A stretch of DNA of 64,000 bases from Ectopseudomonas mendocina (GTDB lineage Bacteria > Pseudomonadota > Gammaproteobacteria > Pseudomonadales > Pseudomonadaceae): contig NZ_SCFY01000012.1 of NCBI RefSeq assembly GCF_007049795.1, positions 62,001 to 126,000 on the forward strand, written 5' to 3'. The position numbers and the translations under genes were made by a program. The notes under the pieces were generated by a model. The model was given only the letters and a program-made list of their open reading frames with translations. It searched no databases and had not been told where the DNA came from. Shown here piece by piece: positions 36,063-47,655 of this stretch. Numbering within the stretch: the first letter of the stretch is position 1; each line of letters begins with the position of its first letter.

Positions 36063-36350
36063 TTATTCGATGACTTTCGGCACGAGGTACAGACCGCTTT
36101 CCACGGCCGGGGCGATGGCCTGGTAGGCGTCGCGCTGGTTGCTCTCGGTGACTACGTCGGCACGTAGACGCTGGGTGGCTTCCAGCGGGTGGGCCAAGGG
36201 TTCGATGCCCTGGGTGTCGACCGCCTGCATCTGGTCGATCAGGCCGAGAATGCTGTTCAGGGTCTCGGTGGTTTGCGGAATATCGCCTTCGTTCAGACCC
36301 AGGCGGGCCAGGTGGGCGATTTTTTCCACCTCGGAGCGTTCAAGCGCCAT
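36063..36350 (-). CDS. gatC: Asp/Glu-tRNA(Asn/Gln) amidotransferase subunit C
   Basis: A 95-residue small subunit that wraps around and stabilises GatA and GatB. The two N-terminal helices ([19 protein letters not shown]) and the proline-bearing [17 protein letters not shown] linker are typical. The start ATG 36350 is chosen over a 23-codon longer frame. It is the first gene of gatCAB and divergent from mreB, with 228 bp between the starts. Confidence 0.94.
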   Translation of the reverse strand: MALERSEVEKIAHLARLGLNEGDIPQTTETLNSILGLIDQMQAVDTQGIEPLAHPLEATQRLRADVVTESNQRDAYQAIAPAVESGLYLVPKVIE

Positions 36351-36477
36351 CGGGGGTTCTCCAGTGGAAGTGTGACAGAGAGGGCATGCAGGGAACGGAT
36401 GTCGCGAGCCAGTGGTCAAAGGCCGCGATGTGCAGCTACAAGGCCCGGAAAAACAGGCAATCTACCATATTGCCGCC

Positions 36478-36505
36478 TTGCTCAAAATCCCTGCCGTTGT
36501 TAGAG
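36478..36505 (+). promoter_or_regulatory. Possible mreB promoter
   Basis: TTGCTC (36478-36483), a 16-bp spacer and TTAGAG (36500-36505), about 68 bp upstream of the mreB start. The match is moderate. Confidence 0.35.
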
Positions 36506-36566
36506 TTTGCCGCACTTTTTACCTGCGCGTTTTTCTGCGTCTGACTTTTACCCACGCGTTGCCTAG

Positions 36567-37616
<1,050 letters not shown>

Positions 37617-37640
37617 GTCCCACGGCTGTGGACGCTTGCC

Positions 37641-37660
37641 GTGCCGCCTCCGGGCGGCAC
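37641..37660 (+). terminator. Hairpin between mreB and mreC
   Basis: An 8-bp perfect stem, GTGCCGCC (37641-37648) with GGCGGCAC (37653-37660), and loop TCCG. No run of T's follows, so partial attenuation or 3'-end protection is more likely than full termination. Confidence 0.55.
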
Positions 37661-37768
37661 GCGCATATTCGAGCATTGCAGTACACTCGGCCCAACCTTC
37701 GCCAGACCGGTTCGTCCTTCGCATGAATTCGCGCGCTTTTCGCCCTCGAGGCGCACAAGGAGCAGCTC

Positions 37769-38758
37769 ATTAAGCCGCTCTTCGCCAAAGGTCCCTCGCT
37801 GGGCATTCGCATGCTGGTATTTGCCGTCCTGTCGGCAGTGCTGATGGTGGTCGATGCCCGCTTCGATACGCTCAAACCTGTGCGTAGCATGATGGGCATG
37901 GTGTTGACGCCCCTGTACGAACTGGCCGAGATGCCTGTGCGAGCCTGGGAAGGCGCGACCCAGCAAATTTCCTCGCGAAGCGAATTGCTGGTCGAAAACG
38001 AGAAGCTCAAGGCCGAAGCCCTGTTGCTGCAGCGCCGCCTGCAGAAGTTGGCGACCCTTACCGAGCAGAACGTGCGCCTGCGCGAGCTGCTCAACTCTGC
38101 AGCGTTGGTGGACGAGGAAGTGCTGGTCAGCGAACTGATCGGCGTCGATCCCAACCCCTACACGCACCGCATCCTGATCGACAAGGGTGAGAAGGACTGC
38201 GTCGATGAGAGCAAGAAAAACTGCGTGTTCCTCGGTCAGCCGGTGCTCGATGCCCGCGGCCTGATGGGGCAGGTGGTGGAAGTCATGCCCTATACCTCGC
38301 GCGTACTGCTGCTTACCGATAACACCCACAGCATTCCGGTGCAGGTCAACCGTAACGGCCTGCGCGCCATCGCTGTCGGCACCGGCAACCCGGAGAGCCT
38401 CGAACTGCGTCACGTCGCCGATACCGCCGATATCAAGGAGGGCGATCTGCTGGTCAGCTCCGGCATGGGCCAGCGCTTTCCGGCTGGCTACCCGGTAGCC
38501 ACGGTCAAGGAAGTCATCCATGACTCCGGCCAGCCATTCGCCATCGTTCGCGCCACGCCGACCGCGGCGCTCAATCGCAGTCGTTACCTGCTGCTGGTGT
38601 TCTCCGATCGCCGCAGCCCAGAGCAACGTGCCTCCGATTCGGCCCAGGCTCAGGAAGCCGCCGACCGCGAGGCCGCGCAGGAGCGTACCCAGGGTGAGCC
38701 GGTGCCAGATTCGAGCGCCACTCCGACCGCGGATGTTCCAGCACAGGAGGCGAACTGA
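37769..38758 (+). CDS. mreC: Rod-shape protein MreC (possible AUU start)
   Basis: A bitopic inner-membrane protein linking MreB to periplasmic wall enzymes. It has one helix (MLVFAVLSAVLMVVDARF), a coiled coil (about 65-110) and two beta barrels (VSELIGVDPNPYTHRILIDKG onward), then a Glu/Ala-rich tail. The first ATG is at 37811 (315 aa) and has no ribosome site. An AAGGAG (37757-37762) sits 6 nt before ATT 37769, in frame, which would add KPLFAKGPSLGIR, a basic segment typical before the helix. I therefore give 37769 (329 aa) as the likely start. The stop overlaps the mreD ATG (TGATG). Confidence 0.88.
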   Translation: MKPLFAKGPSLGIRMLVFAVLSAVLMVVDARFDTLKPVRSMMGMVLTPLYELAEMPVRAWEGATQQISSRSELLVENEKLKAEALLLQRRLQKLATLTEQNVRLRELLNSAALVDEEVLVSELIGVDPNPYTHRILIDKGEKDCVDESKKNCVFLGQPVLDARGLMGQVVEVMPYTSRVLLLTDNTHSIPVQVNRNGLRAIAVGTGNPESLELRHVADTADIKEGDLLVSSGMGQRFPAGYPVATVKEVIHDSGQPFAIVRATPTAALNRSRYLLLVFSDRRSPEQRASDSAQAQEAADREAAQERTQGEPVPDSSATPTADVPAQEAN

Positions 38759-39246
38759 TGGTCGGTGTAAGGTCCCGTAATGGCTGGGTGATCTGGCTGA
38801 CCCTGGCCTTCGCGCTGCTGCTCAGCGTGGCGCCGATGCTCGAGTTCATGCAGGTCGGTCGTCCGCTGTGTGTCGCCCTGATTCTCACCTACTGGGTGCT
38901 GGCGCTGCCGCACCGGGTTGGCCTGACCACTGCCTGGGTGCTTGGTTTGGCGCAGGATGTGCTGCTCGGCACGTTGCTCGGGCAAAACGCGTTGATCCTC
39001 ACCCTGATCACCTTCCTGGTGCTGAGCCTGCATCAGCGCCTGCGTATGTTTCCCATGTGGCAGCAGAGCATGGTGCTGATGGTGGTGTTCGGCCTCGCCC
39101 AGCTGGTTCAACTGTGGCTCAACGCCCTGACCGGCAGTCGTCCGCCAACCCTAGCCTTCGTCCTGCCGGCACTGGTCAGCGCCCTGCTGTGGCCCTGGAT
39201 CTGCGTCATCCTGCGTGGATTGCACCAGCGCCTCAACGTCAACTGA
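38758..39246 (+). CDS. mreD: Rod-shape protein MreD
   Basis: A 162-residue integral membrane protein with five or six helices ([18 protein letters not shown] to [17 protein letters not shown]) and almost no soluble part, as in the MreD family. It works with MreC and RodA/PBP2 in elongation. Its ATG shares a base with the mreC stop, so the two are translationally coupled. maf follows after 49 bp. Confidence 0.94.
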   Translation: MVGVRSRNGWVIWLTLAFALLLSVAPMLEFMQVGRPLCVALILTYWVLALPHRVGLTTAWVLGLAQDVLLGTLLGQNALILTLITFLVLSLHQRLRMFPMWQQSMVLMVVFGLAQLVQLWLNALTGSRPPTLAFVLPALVSALLWPWICVILRGLHQRLNVN

Positions 39247-39295
39247 ACGCGGCCTGCCGCACGGCTGGCCGCGGTTCGCCAAGGGAGATACCCGC

Positions 39296-39898
39296 ATGGC
39301 CGAGCTGTTTCTGGCCTCCGCCTCGCCCCGTCGCCGTGAATTGCTGGCTCAGATCGCTGTGCCTTGCGTTACGCAAATCGCCTCGATAGATGAAAATCCG
39401 TTGCCAGCCGAGCCGGCGGCAGCCTATGTAGAGCGTTTGGCACGTGAGAAAGCGCGCGCCGGTCTGCTCGCCTTGGGCGGGCGCAAGGATACCGTGGTGT
39501 TGGGCGCCGATACCGCTGTGGTGCTCGATGGACGCATTCTGGGTAAACCAGAGGATTTCGCCGAGTCACGTGTGATGCTGCAAGCCCTGTCGGGGCGTAG
39601 CCATCAGGTGATGACGGCCGTGGCACTGGTCAGTGGCGACCGCGAGGCGGCGCGAGTGGTCAGCAGTGAGGTGAGTTTTCGTCCTATCAGCGAGGCGGAA
39701 ATCGAAGCGTACTGGGCCAGCGGCGAGCCATGTGACAAAGCGGGAAGTTATGGTATCCAGGGGTTGGCGGCTGTGTTCGTCAATCGATTGCAGGGCAGCT
39801 ATTCAGCAGTGGTCGGCCTGCCGCTGTGCGAAACTGCGGAGCTGCTTGGCGAATTCGGTATTGCCTGTTGGCAGTTGCCGGCGAAAGGGCCGCGCTAA
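39296..39898 (+). CDS. maf: Maf-family nucleotide pyrophosphatase (YhdE type)
   Basis: A 200-residue Maf/HAM1-fold enzyme. The N-terminal [17 protein letters not shown] is the substrate loop, [19 protein letters not shown] holds the acid residues, and [15 protein letters not shown] ([17 protein letters not shown]) is the C-terminal signature. Position between mreD and rng matches E. coli yhdE, a dTTP/UTP pyrophosphatase. The start ATG 39296 has AAGGGAG upstream. Confidence 0.94.
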   Translation: MAELFLASASPRRRELLAQIAVPCVTQIASIDENPLPAEPAAAYVERLAREKARAGLLALGGRKDTVVLGADTAVVLDGRILGKPEDFAESRVMLQALSGRSHQVMTAVALVSGDREAARVVSSEVSFRPISEAEIEAYWASGEPCDKAGSYGIQGLAAVFVNRLQGSYSAVVGLPLCETAELLGEFGIACWQLPAKGPR

Positions 39899-40003
39899 GA
39901 ACCCAGGCGGTGGCAGCATAGAGTAGTTTTTTGGACGTGCCCGAAAGCTTGAGTCCGCGGGGCGGTGCAGTAGCCCGGCCGGCATGATCACCAGGATGGA
40001 TGC

Positions 40004-41461
40004 ATGAGCGAAGAGATTTTGATCAATATCACGCCGATGGAGTCGCGCGTGGCGGTGGTGGAAAACGGCGTGCTGCAGGAAGTGCACGTCGAGCGTACAC
40101 AGAAGCGCGGCATCGTCGGCAACATCTACAAGGGTAAAGTGGTGCGCGTGCTGCCCGGCATGCAGGCGGCCTTCGTCGATATTGGCCTGGAGCGTGCGGC
40201 CTTCATTCATGCTTCCGAGATTTCCACGCGTGAAGGCTCGGCGGTGGAGCCGATCAGCGCCCTGGTCCATGAAGGGCAGAGCCTGGTGGTGCAAGTCACC
40301 AAGGACCCCATTGGCAGCAAGGGCGCGCGCCTGACCACGCAGTTGTCCATCCCTTCGCGCTATCTGGTGTACATGCCGCGCACCAGTCATGTCGGTATTT
40401 CCCTGAAGATCGAAGATGAAGCCGAGCGCGAGCGCCTCAAGCAGGTAGTCGCCGATTGCGTCGCCGCCGAAGGCATCGAGGAAGCCGGTGGCTTTATCCT
40501 GCGCACCGCAGCTGAGGGTGCTGGCGCTGATGAAATTCTGATCGACATCCGTTATTTGCGTCGCCTCTGGGACCAGATCGGCGCGCAGATCCAGAATGCC
40601 AAGGCGCCTGTGGTGATCTACGAGGATCTGTCCCTGGCGCTGCGCACCTTGCGTGACCTGGTCAGCCTACGTACCGAGAAGATTCGCGTGGACTCGCGGG
40701 AAACCTTCCAGAAAATCACCCAGTTCGTTGCCGAGCTGATGCCGGAGATTGCCGACCGCCTCGAACATTACCCCGGTGAGCGGCCGATCTTCGATCTGTA
40801 CGGTGTCGAGGATGAAATCCAGCGCGCGCTGGAGCGCAAGGTGCCGCTGAAGTCCGGCGGCTATCTGGTGGTCGACCCTGCCGAGGCGATGAGCACCATC
40901 GACGTCAACACCGGCGCCTTCGTCGGCCATCGCACGCTCGAGGAAACCATCTTCAAGACCAACCTCGAGGCCGCTACCGCGATTGCCCGTCAGCTACGCC
41001 TGCGCAACCTGGGCGGCATCATCATCATCGACTTCATCGACATGGAAGATGAAGAGCATCAGCGCCAGGTGCTGCGCACCCTGGAAAAGCAGCTCGAGCG
41101 TGATCACGCCAAGACCAACATCATCGGCATCACCGAGCTCGGCCTGGTGCAGATGACCCGCAAGCGCACGCGCGAAAGTCTCGAGCAGATTCTCTGCGAG
41201 CCCTGCAGCGCCTGTCAGGGTCGCGGCAAGCTGAAGACGCCGGAGACCATCTGCTACGAGATCTTCCGCGAGATTCTGCGCGAAGCCCGTGCCTACCAGG
41301 CGGAAAGCTACCGGGTGCTGGCCAATCAGAAGGTGGTTGATCGCCTGCTCGATGAAGAGTCGGGCAACGTCGCCGATCTGGAAGCCTTCATCGGACGTAC
41401 CATCAAGTTCCAGGTGGAAACCATGTATTCCCAGGAACAGTACGACGTGGTGCTGCTCTGA
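40004..41461 (+). CDS. rng: Ribonuclease G
   Basis: A 485-residue endoribonuclease of the RNase E/G family that matures the 5' end of 16S rRNA and helps mRNA decay. The S1 domain is near the N-terminus (GNIYKGKVVRVLPGMQAAFVDIG). The DNase-I-like catalytic part has STIDVNTGAFVG and IIIIDFIDMEDEEHQ with the metal-binding aspartates. The zinc link CEPCSACQGRGKL follows. It has no long RNase E scaffold tail. It lies in the mre-maf-rng-yhdP order shared with E. coli. Confidence 0.97.
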   Translation: MSEEILINITPMESRVAVVENGVLQEVHVERTQKRGIVGNIYKGKVVRVLPGMQAAFVDIGLERAAFIHASEISTREGSAVEPISALVHEGQSLVVQVTKDPIGSKGARLTTQLSIPSRYLVYMPRTSHVGISLKIEDEAERERLKQVVADCVAAEGIEEAGGFILRTAAEGAGADEILIDIRYLRRLWDQIGAQIQNAKAPVVIYEDLSLALRTLRDLVSLRTEKIRVDSRETFQKITQFVAELMPEIADRLEHYPGERPIFDLYGVEDEIQRALERKVPLKSGGYLVVDPAEAMSTIDVNTGAFVGHRTLEETIFKTNLEAATAIARQLRLRNLGGIIIIDFIDMEDEEHQRQVLRTLEKQLERDHAKTNIIGITELGLVQMTRKRTRESLEQILCEPCSACQGRGKLKTPETICYEIFREILREARAYQAESYRVLANQKVVDRLLDEESGNVADLEAFIGRTIKFQVETMYSQEQYDVVLL

Positions 41462-41478
41462 GCACGCCAGCTGTCGAG

Positions 41479-44400
41479 GTGAACGCCCTGGCGCGCCTGT
41501 TTTCGGCGTTGCTGCGCTGGGGCCTGGGTCTGTGCGCCGCCTTGCTGGTGCTGGCTGCGCTGTACGTCAGCCTAGGCCGTGAGCTGGTGCCGCTGGTGGC
41601 CGAATACCGGCTCGAGCTGGAAGACGGTGCCACGGCCCAGTTGGGTGTGCCGGTGCGCATCGGTCGCCTCGAAGGTCGTTGGCAGGGTTTTGCTCCGGTA
41701 CTGGAGGCGCATGACGTGCGTCTGGGTAGCGACGAGGAAGGCTTGAGCCTGGAGCGGGTACAACTGGTGCCGGACGTGGGCGGTAGTCTTCTGGCCCGCC
41801 AGCCGCGCATCGCCCACCTGCAATTCGACGGCCTGCAATTGAACGTGCAGCAGAACGCTGAAGGTGGCTGGCAGTTGCAAGGATTGCCACAGCGCAGCGG
41901 CCCCGAGCTGAATGTCGAGCACTTACTGGAGCAGTTGCAGATCGTGCACCGCATCAGCCTGCTCGACAGTCGTGTGGTGGTGCAACCACTCAATCAGGAG
42001 CCGCTGCTGCTCAGCTACGTCAACCTGAGCCTGCGCTATGGCAACAACACTCAGCGTCTCGACGGCCGCCTGCTGCTGCCTGATGGGCAACCGGTGGCGC
42101 TGCGTTTGCGCACGCGCATGCAGCCCGAGAGTTGGCGCGAGGCACAATCTGAGCTTTATCTAAGCCTGCCGCAGAGCGACTGGGCTGCCTGGCTGCCGAA
42201 GTCGCTGCTCGGTGACTGGCAGTTACAGCGTCTGCAGGCTGGTGGAGAGCTGTGGCTGGAGGGCCATGGCCTGGTTCTGGACAAAGGTGCCTTGCGCCTG
42301 CATGCCCCCGAGCTGGTCGGTGGCCAGGCCAAGCATGAAGCGGTGACGCTCAAGGACCTTGCCTTCAACGCCTTTTTCACTAAAGACAAGCAGGGCGTGC
42401 GGGCGCAGATCGACTCCCTGGCCCTGACCCATGGTGAGCAGCGCATCGGCGAATTGCACCTGAACCTGAAGCAAAAGGATGTGGGCGAGCCTGACGAGCG
42501 CTGGGCGCTGACGGCTGATCGTCTCGATCTTGCGGCCTGGGCGCCGCTGGTGCAGGCGCTGGTGCCGATGCCGGACAAAGCCCGCGATGTCCTGGGCGAG
42601 CTGGCGCCGGTTGGAGCGATCAACAACCTGCTGCTCGATTACTACCCCCGGCGTGAAGGCGCCGAACGCCTGCAGTTCGCCGCCAATTTGGACAAGGTGG
42701 GTATTCAGGCCTATCGCGGTGCGCCGGCTGCCGAGAACGTCAGTGGCAGTGCCTCGGGCAATATGTTCCAGGGTGAACTGCGCCTGAACAGCGAGAATTT
42801 CGCCCTGCATCTGGATCAACTGTTCCCCAAACCCTGGCGTTATCGCCATGCCCAGGCGCGGCTGAGCTGGGACTGGAGTGAAACCGGCCTGACCTTGTAC
42901 AGCCCCTATATGCGCGTGGATGGCGAGGAAGGGCAGGTCGCCGGTGACATGCTGATCCGCATGTTGAGCGATCCCGAGGCCGAAGACTACATGGACCTGC
43001 GCGTCGGTATGCGCGACGGCGATGCGTCCTACACCGAGAAGTACCTGCCGAGCCGCGCGCCCGGCATGAGCGCCGAGCTCGATCATTGGCTGAAGACGGC
43101 CATCCGTGCGGGGCACGTCGAAGAAGGCTACTTCCAGTATCAGGGCTCGTTGAACAAGGGCGCACCGTTGGGCGCGCGCAGCCTCAGTCTGTTCTTCAAG
43201 GTCAGGGATGCCGAGCTGGCCTTCCAACCCGGTTGGCCTGCGTTGCGCGAGGGCGTGGGTGAGGTGCTGATCGAAGACGATGCAGTGCGCGTGCGCCTAC
43301 AGAGCGGGCGCTTGCAGGAAAGCCAGGTCAGCGATGTCGTGGCTAATATTCCGCTGTTGCACGACGGCAAACCACCACGTCTGCAGCTCGACGGCGAGGT
43401 GCAGAGCAGCCTGAGTGACGCCATCAAACTGTTGCAGGAAGCGCCTCTGGGGACCGCAGAAATCTTTGCCGGTTGGCAAGGTGAAGGGCCTCTTGCCGGA
43501 CGACTGCAGTTGGATATTCCGCTGCAGAAAGGGCAGCCGCCTGGTGTGGTGGTGGACTTCGCCACCGAGGGCGCAAGCCTCAAGTTGGCCAATCCCGATC
43601 TGCAACTGAGCAAGGTTCAGGGTGCATTTCGCTTCGACAGCGCTGCCGGGCTGAGCGCGCCGGATGTTCGCGCCGAGGTCTTCGGGCGTCAGGTGCATGG
43701 CAAGATCAGCGCCGAGGGTGCACGTGGGCTGGCGCGTACGGTTTTCGATCTGCGTGGACAGGTCCAGATCGATACCCTCAGTCAGTGGCTGGGCGGACCG
43801 CAGAAACTGCCAGTCAGCGGACTGCTGCCTTATCGCCTGCGCCTGACCCTGGATGGCGATGACAGCAAGCTGCGTGTCGACTCCAACCTGCGCGGTGTGG
43901 TGGTCGACCTGCCCGCGCCTTTCGGCAAGACGGCGCAGCAGGAGCGTGATACCGATTGGCGCATGACCCTCTCCGGGCGTGAGCGCCGTTACTGGGCGAA
44001 CTATGGCGAGCTTGCCAGTCTGAGTCTGGCCGCCCCTCCGGGAGCGCTGGCTGACGGCCGCGGTGAAGTGGTGCTCGGCGGCGGTGCTGCAGAGCTGCCT
44101 CCAGGTCAGGGCTTACGTGTGCGTGGGCATCTGGATGAGTTGGACCTGGACGCCTGGAAGCAGCTCGGCAGCAATCATCCGGTCAAGGTGGACGCTGACA
44201 GCCAGCGCCTGCTGCGCAGTGCGCGGCTGGATATTGGGCGTTTCCGCGGCTTTGGCCAAGAGGTCGAACAGCTGACCCTTGGTCTGGCGCGAGAAGGCCA
44301 GGGCTGGGCCTTGCAACTCGACAGCGAGCTGGCGGCTGGGCGTGTGCTGCTGGCCGATGCCGAGGGTGTGCCTATTCGCATCGATCTGCAGCACGTGCGG

Positions 44401-45300
44401 TTGCCGGCGCCAGACCCTGAGGCGACCAAGGCCAGCGATGCGCCTGATCCTATGGCCGATATCGACCCTCGACAGATTCCGGCGCTGGATATCGCCATCC
44501 AACGCGTGCAGCGCGGTGACAAGGTACTGGGCGCCTGGTCGCTCAAGGTACGCCCGGAAGCGCAGGGCGTGCGTTTCGATGAGCTCGACCTTGACCTGCA
44601 GGGGCTGAAAATCGGCGGTAGCGCCGGTTGGCGAGGCACGCCAGGCAACACGCAGAGCTGGTACAAGGGGCGCCTGCAGGGCAAGGATCTCAGCGATATT
44701 CTCAAGGCCTGGGATTTTGCCCCCAGCGTCACCAGTGAAAACTTCCGGGTGGATGCCGACGGTAACTGGCCTGGTTCGCCGGCCTGGTTCTCGCTCAAGC
44801 GTTTCTCTGGCAACCTCGACCCCTCGCTGCGCAAGGGCCAGTTCGTCGAAGTGCAGGGCTCGGCTCAGGCGCTACGCGTGTTCGGCCTGCTCAACTTCAA
44901 CTCCATCGGCCGCCGTCTGCGTCTGGATTTCTCCGACCTACTGGGCAAGGGGCTGAGTTACGACCGGGTCAAGGGTAACCTGCAGGCAACCAATGGTCTG
45001 TTCGTGACGCAGGAACCCATCACCATGACCGGGCCGTCGAGCAATCTGGAGCTCGACGGTAACCTGGACATGCGTGAAGAACGTATCAATGCCAAGCTGC
45101 TGGTGACCCTGCCGGTGACCAACAACCTGCCGCTGGCGGCGTTGATCGTCGGCGCTCCAGCGATTGGCGGGGCGCTGTTCGTGGTGGACAAATTGCTCGG
45201 CGACAAGGTCGCTCGCTTTGCCAGTGTGCAGTACGACGTCAAGGGCCCGATGCAGGACCCGGAGATCAGCTTCGACAAGCCCTTCGAAAAACCGCAATGA
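41479..45300 (+). CDS. yhdP: YhdP-family AsmA-like phospholipid transport protein
   Basis: A 1,273-residue protein anchored by one N-terminal helix (LLRWGLGLCAALLVLAALYVSLG). The rest is a very long periplasmic repeating-beta-groove (DUF3971/AsmA_2) domain ending near LPVTNNLPLAALIVGAPAIGGALFVVDKL and DVKGPMQDPEISF. YhdP bridges the periplasm and carries phospholipids to the outer membrane, overlapping in function with TamB and YdbH in E. coli. The start is GTG 41479, 17 bp after the rng stop, with GAGG close upstream. Confidence 0.94.
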   Translation: MNALARLFSALLRWGLGLCAALLVLAALYVSLGRELVPLVAEYRLELEDGATAQLGVPVRIGRLEGRWQGFAPVLEAHDVRLGSDEEGLSLERVQLVPDVGGSLLARQPRIAHLQFDGLQLNVQQNAEGGWQLQGLPQRSGPELNVEHLLEQLQIVHRISLLDSRVVVQPLNQEPLLLSYVNLSLRYGNNTQRLDGRLLLPDGQPVALRLRTRMQPESWREAQSELYLSLPQSDWAAWLPKSLLGDWQLQRLQAGGELWLEGHGLVLDKGALRLHAPELVGGQAKHEAVTLKDLAFNAFFTKDKQGVRAQIDSLALTHGEQRIGELHLNLKQKDVGEPDERWALTADRLDLAAWAPLVQALVPMPDKARDVLGELAPVGAINNLLLDYYPRREGAERLQFAANLDKVGIQAYRGAPAAENVSGSASGNMFQGELRLNSENFALHLDQLFPKPWRYRHAQARLSWDWSETGLTLYSPYMRVDGEEGQVAGDMLIRMLSDPEAEDYMDLRVGMRDGDASYTEKYLPSRAPGMSAELDHWLKTAIRAGHVEEGYFQYQGSLNKGAPLGARSLSLFFKVRDAELAFQPGWPALREGVGEVLIEDDAVRVRLQSGRLQESQVSDVVANIPLLHDGKPPRLQLDGEVQSSLSDAIKLLQEAPLGTAEIFAGWQGEGPLAGRLQLDIPLQKGQPPGVVVDFATEGASLKLANPDLQLSKVQGAFRFDSAAGLSAPDVRAEVFGRQVHGKISAEGARGLARTVFDLRGQVQIDTLSQWLGGPQKLPVSGLLPYRLRLTLDGDDSKLRVDSNLRGVVVDLPAPFGKTAQQERDTDWRMTLSGRERRYWANYGELASLSLAAPPGALADGRGEVVLGGGAAELPPGQGLRVRGHLDELDLDAWKQLGSNHPVKVDADSQRLLRSARLDIGRFRGFGQEVEQLTLGLAREGQGWALQLDSELAAGRVLLADAEGVPIRIDLQHVRLPAPDPEATKASDAPDPMADIDPRQIPALDIAIQRVQRGDKVLGAWSLKVRPEAQGVRFDELDLDLQGLKIGGSAGWRGTPGNTQSWYKGRLQGKDLSDILKAWDFAPSVTSENFRVDADGNWPGSPAWFSLKRFSGNLDPSLRKGQFVEVQGSAQALRVFGLLNFNSIGRRLRLDFSDLLGKGLSYDRVKGNLQATNGLFVTQEPITMTGPSSNLELDGNLDMREERINAKLLVTLPVTNNLPLAALIVGAPAIGGALFVVDKLLGDKVARFASVQYDVKGPMQDPEISFDKPFEKPQ

Positions 45301-45337
45301 CGTGGTGTCTTGGCGTAGGCTGTTACGACGAGAACCG

Positions 45338-46198
45338 ATGAGTACCACCATGAATCTCGCTGTAATCCAGATGGTCAGTCAGGACGACGTGCAAACCAAC
45401 CTGCGCCTGGCCCGTCGTATGCTGGAACGAGCCGCCCAGGGCGGTGCACGCCTAGCCGTGCTGCCGGAGAACTTCGCTGCCATGGGGCGTCGAGACCTGG
45501 CCGCCATCGGCCGTGCCGAGGCAGTGGGCGAGGGGCCGATCCTGCCCTGGTTGAAACGGGCCGCGCGTGACCTCAGTTTATGGATAGTGGCCGGCACTTT
45601 GCCGTTGCCGCCGGATGACGATGCCGAGGGCAAGCCGCGTGCATGCTCGCTGCTGATCGACGACCAGGGCGAACGCGCGGCTCGCTACGACAAACTGCAC
45701 CTGTTCGATGTCGACGTCGCCGACAACCGTGGCCGTTATCGTGAGTCCGATGATTTTGCCCACGGCCAGCGTGTGGTGGTGGCTGATACGCCGGTGGGGC
45801 GCCTGGGGTTGAGCGTGTGTTACGACTTGCGCTTTCCTGAACTGTTCGGGGCGCTGCGGGAAGCCGGCGCGGAGCTGATCAGCGTACCCGCCGCGTTCAC
45901 GGCAGTGACTGGCGCGGCGCACTGGCAGGTGCTGACGCGCGCCCGCGCCATCGAAACCCAGTGCTATGTGCTGGCCGCCGGGCAGGGCGGTGAACATCCG
46001 GGGCAGCGCCTGACCTTCGGTCATTCGGCAATCATCGACCCTTGGGGCAGCGTTCTGGCCGAGCAGGATCAAGGCGAAGCCGCATTGCTGGCTTCGCGCG
46101 ATGCCGCCGAGCAGGCGAGCATTCGCCAACGCATGCCGGTGCAGCAGCACCGCCGTTTCTTTTTATCGGGCGCACCGCGTCCGATCGTTGTGGAGTGA
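45338..46198 (+). CDS. Nitrilase-superfamily amidohydrolase (Nit1/YbeM-like)
   Basis: A 286-residue cytosolic C-N hydrolase. The catalytic triad is complete: E44 in LPENF, K119 in [12 protein letters not shown] and C161 in [10 protein letters not shown]. Sequence style and context (between yhdP and tldD, as usual in Pseudomonas) fit the Nit1-type branch, whose best-known members hydrolyse deaminated glutathione; the substrate here is inferred. The start ATG 45338 is chosen by alignment of the first strand ([10 protein letters not shown]). It ends 2 bp before tldD. Confidence 0.9.
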   Translation: MSTTMNLAVIQMVSQDDVQTNLRLARRMLERAAQGGARLAVLPENFAAMGRRDLAAIGRAEAVGEGPILPWLKRAARDLSLWIVAGTLPLPPDDDAEGKPRACSLLIDDQGERAARYDKLHLFDVDVADNRGRYRESDDFAHGQRVVVADTPVGRLGLSVCYDLRFPELFGALREAGAELISVPAAFTAVTGAAHWQVLTRARAIETQCYVLAAGQGGEHPGQRLTFGHSAIIDPWGSVLAEQDQGEAALLASRDAAEQASIRQRMPVQQHRRFFLSGAPRPIVVE

Positions 46199-46200
46199 TC

Positions 46201-47643
46201 ATGAATACGATGTTGCAATCCGTCAGCGAGCACCTGCTGGCGCCTGGGAACCTGACGCTCGACAGCCTTAGCGCCGTACTGGGCGAAGTGGCAGGTCCTG
46301 GTATCGATGCCGCCGATCTGTACTTTCAAAGCCAGGTCTCGGAAACCTGGGTGCTGGAAGATGGCATCGTCAAGGAAGGCAGTTTCAACCTCGATCAGGG
46401 GGTTGGGGTGCGTGCCCAGTCCGGTGAAAAAACCGGCTTCGCCTACAGCAATGCCATCAGCCTCGATGCGCTGACGCAAGCCGCCCAGGCCGCACGTTCG
46501 ATCTCGCGCGCCGGCCAGCAGGGCCGCGTGCAGGCTTTCGTCAGCCCGCAAGTGACCCAGTTGTATGCCGAAGGCAACCCGTTGGACGTCATGGGCCGGG
46601 CCGAGAAGGTCGAACTGCTGCAACGCATCGACCGCGCCACGCGTGGTCTGGATCCGCGTATCAAACAGGTGACCGTGAGCCTGGCTGGAGTCTGGGATCG
46701 TATTCTGGTGGCGGCACATGACGGCAGTCTAAGCGCCGATATCCGCCCGCTGGTGCGTTTCAACGTCAGCGTCATCGTCGAGCAGAACGGTCGTCGCGAG
46801 CGCGGCGGGCATGGAGGTGGCGGACGCACCGACTACCGCTATTTCCTCGATGAGGATCGCGCCATGGGTTACGCCCGCGAGGCGCTGCGCCAGGCGCTGG
46901 TCAACCTTGAAGCCATCGCTGCACCCGCTGGCAGCATGCCGGTGGTGATGGGTGCGGGTTGGTCCGGTGTGCTGCTGCACGAAGCGGTCGGCCACGGCCT
47001 GGAAGGCGACTTCAACCGCAAGGGCAGTTCGGCCTACAGCGGTCAGGTCGGCCAAAAGGTCGCCTCCAGCCTGTGCACCATCGTCGACGACGGCACCCTG
47101 GCTGGGCGTCGCGGTTCACTCAGCGTCGATGACGAAGGCACGCCAACCCAATGCACCACGTTGATCGAGAACGGCGTGCTCAAGGGTTACATGCAGGACA
47201 AGCTCAACGCGCGCCTGATGGGTGTGGCCGCCACCGGCAACGGTCGTCGCGAGTCATACGCGCACCTGCCGATGCCGCGCATGACCAACACCTACATGCT
47301 GGCCGGCGAGAGCGATCCCGAGGAAATCATCCGTTCAGTGAAGAAGGGCATCTACTGCGCCAATCTGGGTGGCGGCCAGGTCGATATCACCAGCGGCAAG
47401 TTCGTGTTCTCCACCAGCGAGGCCTACCTGATCGAGGACGGCAAGATCACCGCGCCGGTCAAGGGCGCCACTCTGATTGGCAATGGTCCGGAGGCGATGA
47501 GCCGCGTGTCCATGGTCGGCAATGATCTGGCGCTGGACAGCGGCGTCGGCACTTGCGGCAAGGACGGTCAGTCGGTGCCGGTGGGCGTCGGGCAGCCAAC
47601 GCTGAAGATCGATGCGATCACCGTAGGCGGCACCGGTGCCTGA
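46201..47643 (+). CDS. tldD: Metalloprotease TldD
   Basis: A 480-residue subunit of the TldD/TldE protease that degrades unfolded peptides and matures some microcins and the antitoxin CcdA. TldD carries the active site, seen here as [16 protein letters not shown] (HExxxH). The C-terminal [24 protein letters not shown] is conserved. Its inactive partner PmbA (TldE) is 0.7 kb downstream, with darP convergent between them. It is coupled to the amidohydrolase gene by a 2-bp gap. Confidence 0.97.
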   Translation: MNTMLQSVSEHLLAPGNLTLDSLSAVLGEVAGPGIDAADLYFQSQVSETWVLEDGIVKEGSFNLDQGVGVRAQSGEKTGFAYSNAISLDALTQAAQAARSISRAGQQGRVQAFVSPQVTQLYAEGNPLDVMGRAEKVELLQRIDRATRGLDPRIKQVTVSLAGVWDRILVAAHDGSLSADIRPLVRFNVSVIVEQNGRRERGGHGGGGRTDYRYFLDEDRAMGYAREALRQALVNLEAIAAPAGSMPVVMGAGWSGVLLHEAVGHGLEGDFNRKGSSAYSGQVGQKVASSLCTIVDDGTLAGRRGSLSVDDEGTPTQCTTLIENGVLKGYMQDKLNARLMGVAATGNGRRESYAHLPMPRMTNTYMLAGESDPEEIIRSVKKGIYCANLGGGQVDITSGKFVFSTSEAYLIEDGKITAPVKGATLIGNGPEAMSRVSMVGNDLALDSGVGTCGKDGQSVPVGVGQPTLKIDAITVGGTGA

Positions 47644-47655
47644 TGCGATGCAGGC

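Noticed and set aside
34458..36167. 569-codon plus-strand frame antisense to gatA
   Set aside because: Shadow of gatA; no ribosome site or family motif. Similar frames opposite gatB, the dppA copies and hisD were rejected for the same reason.
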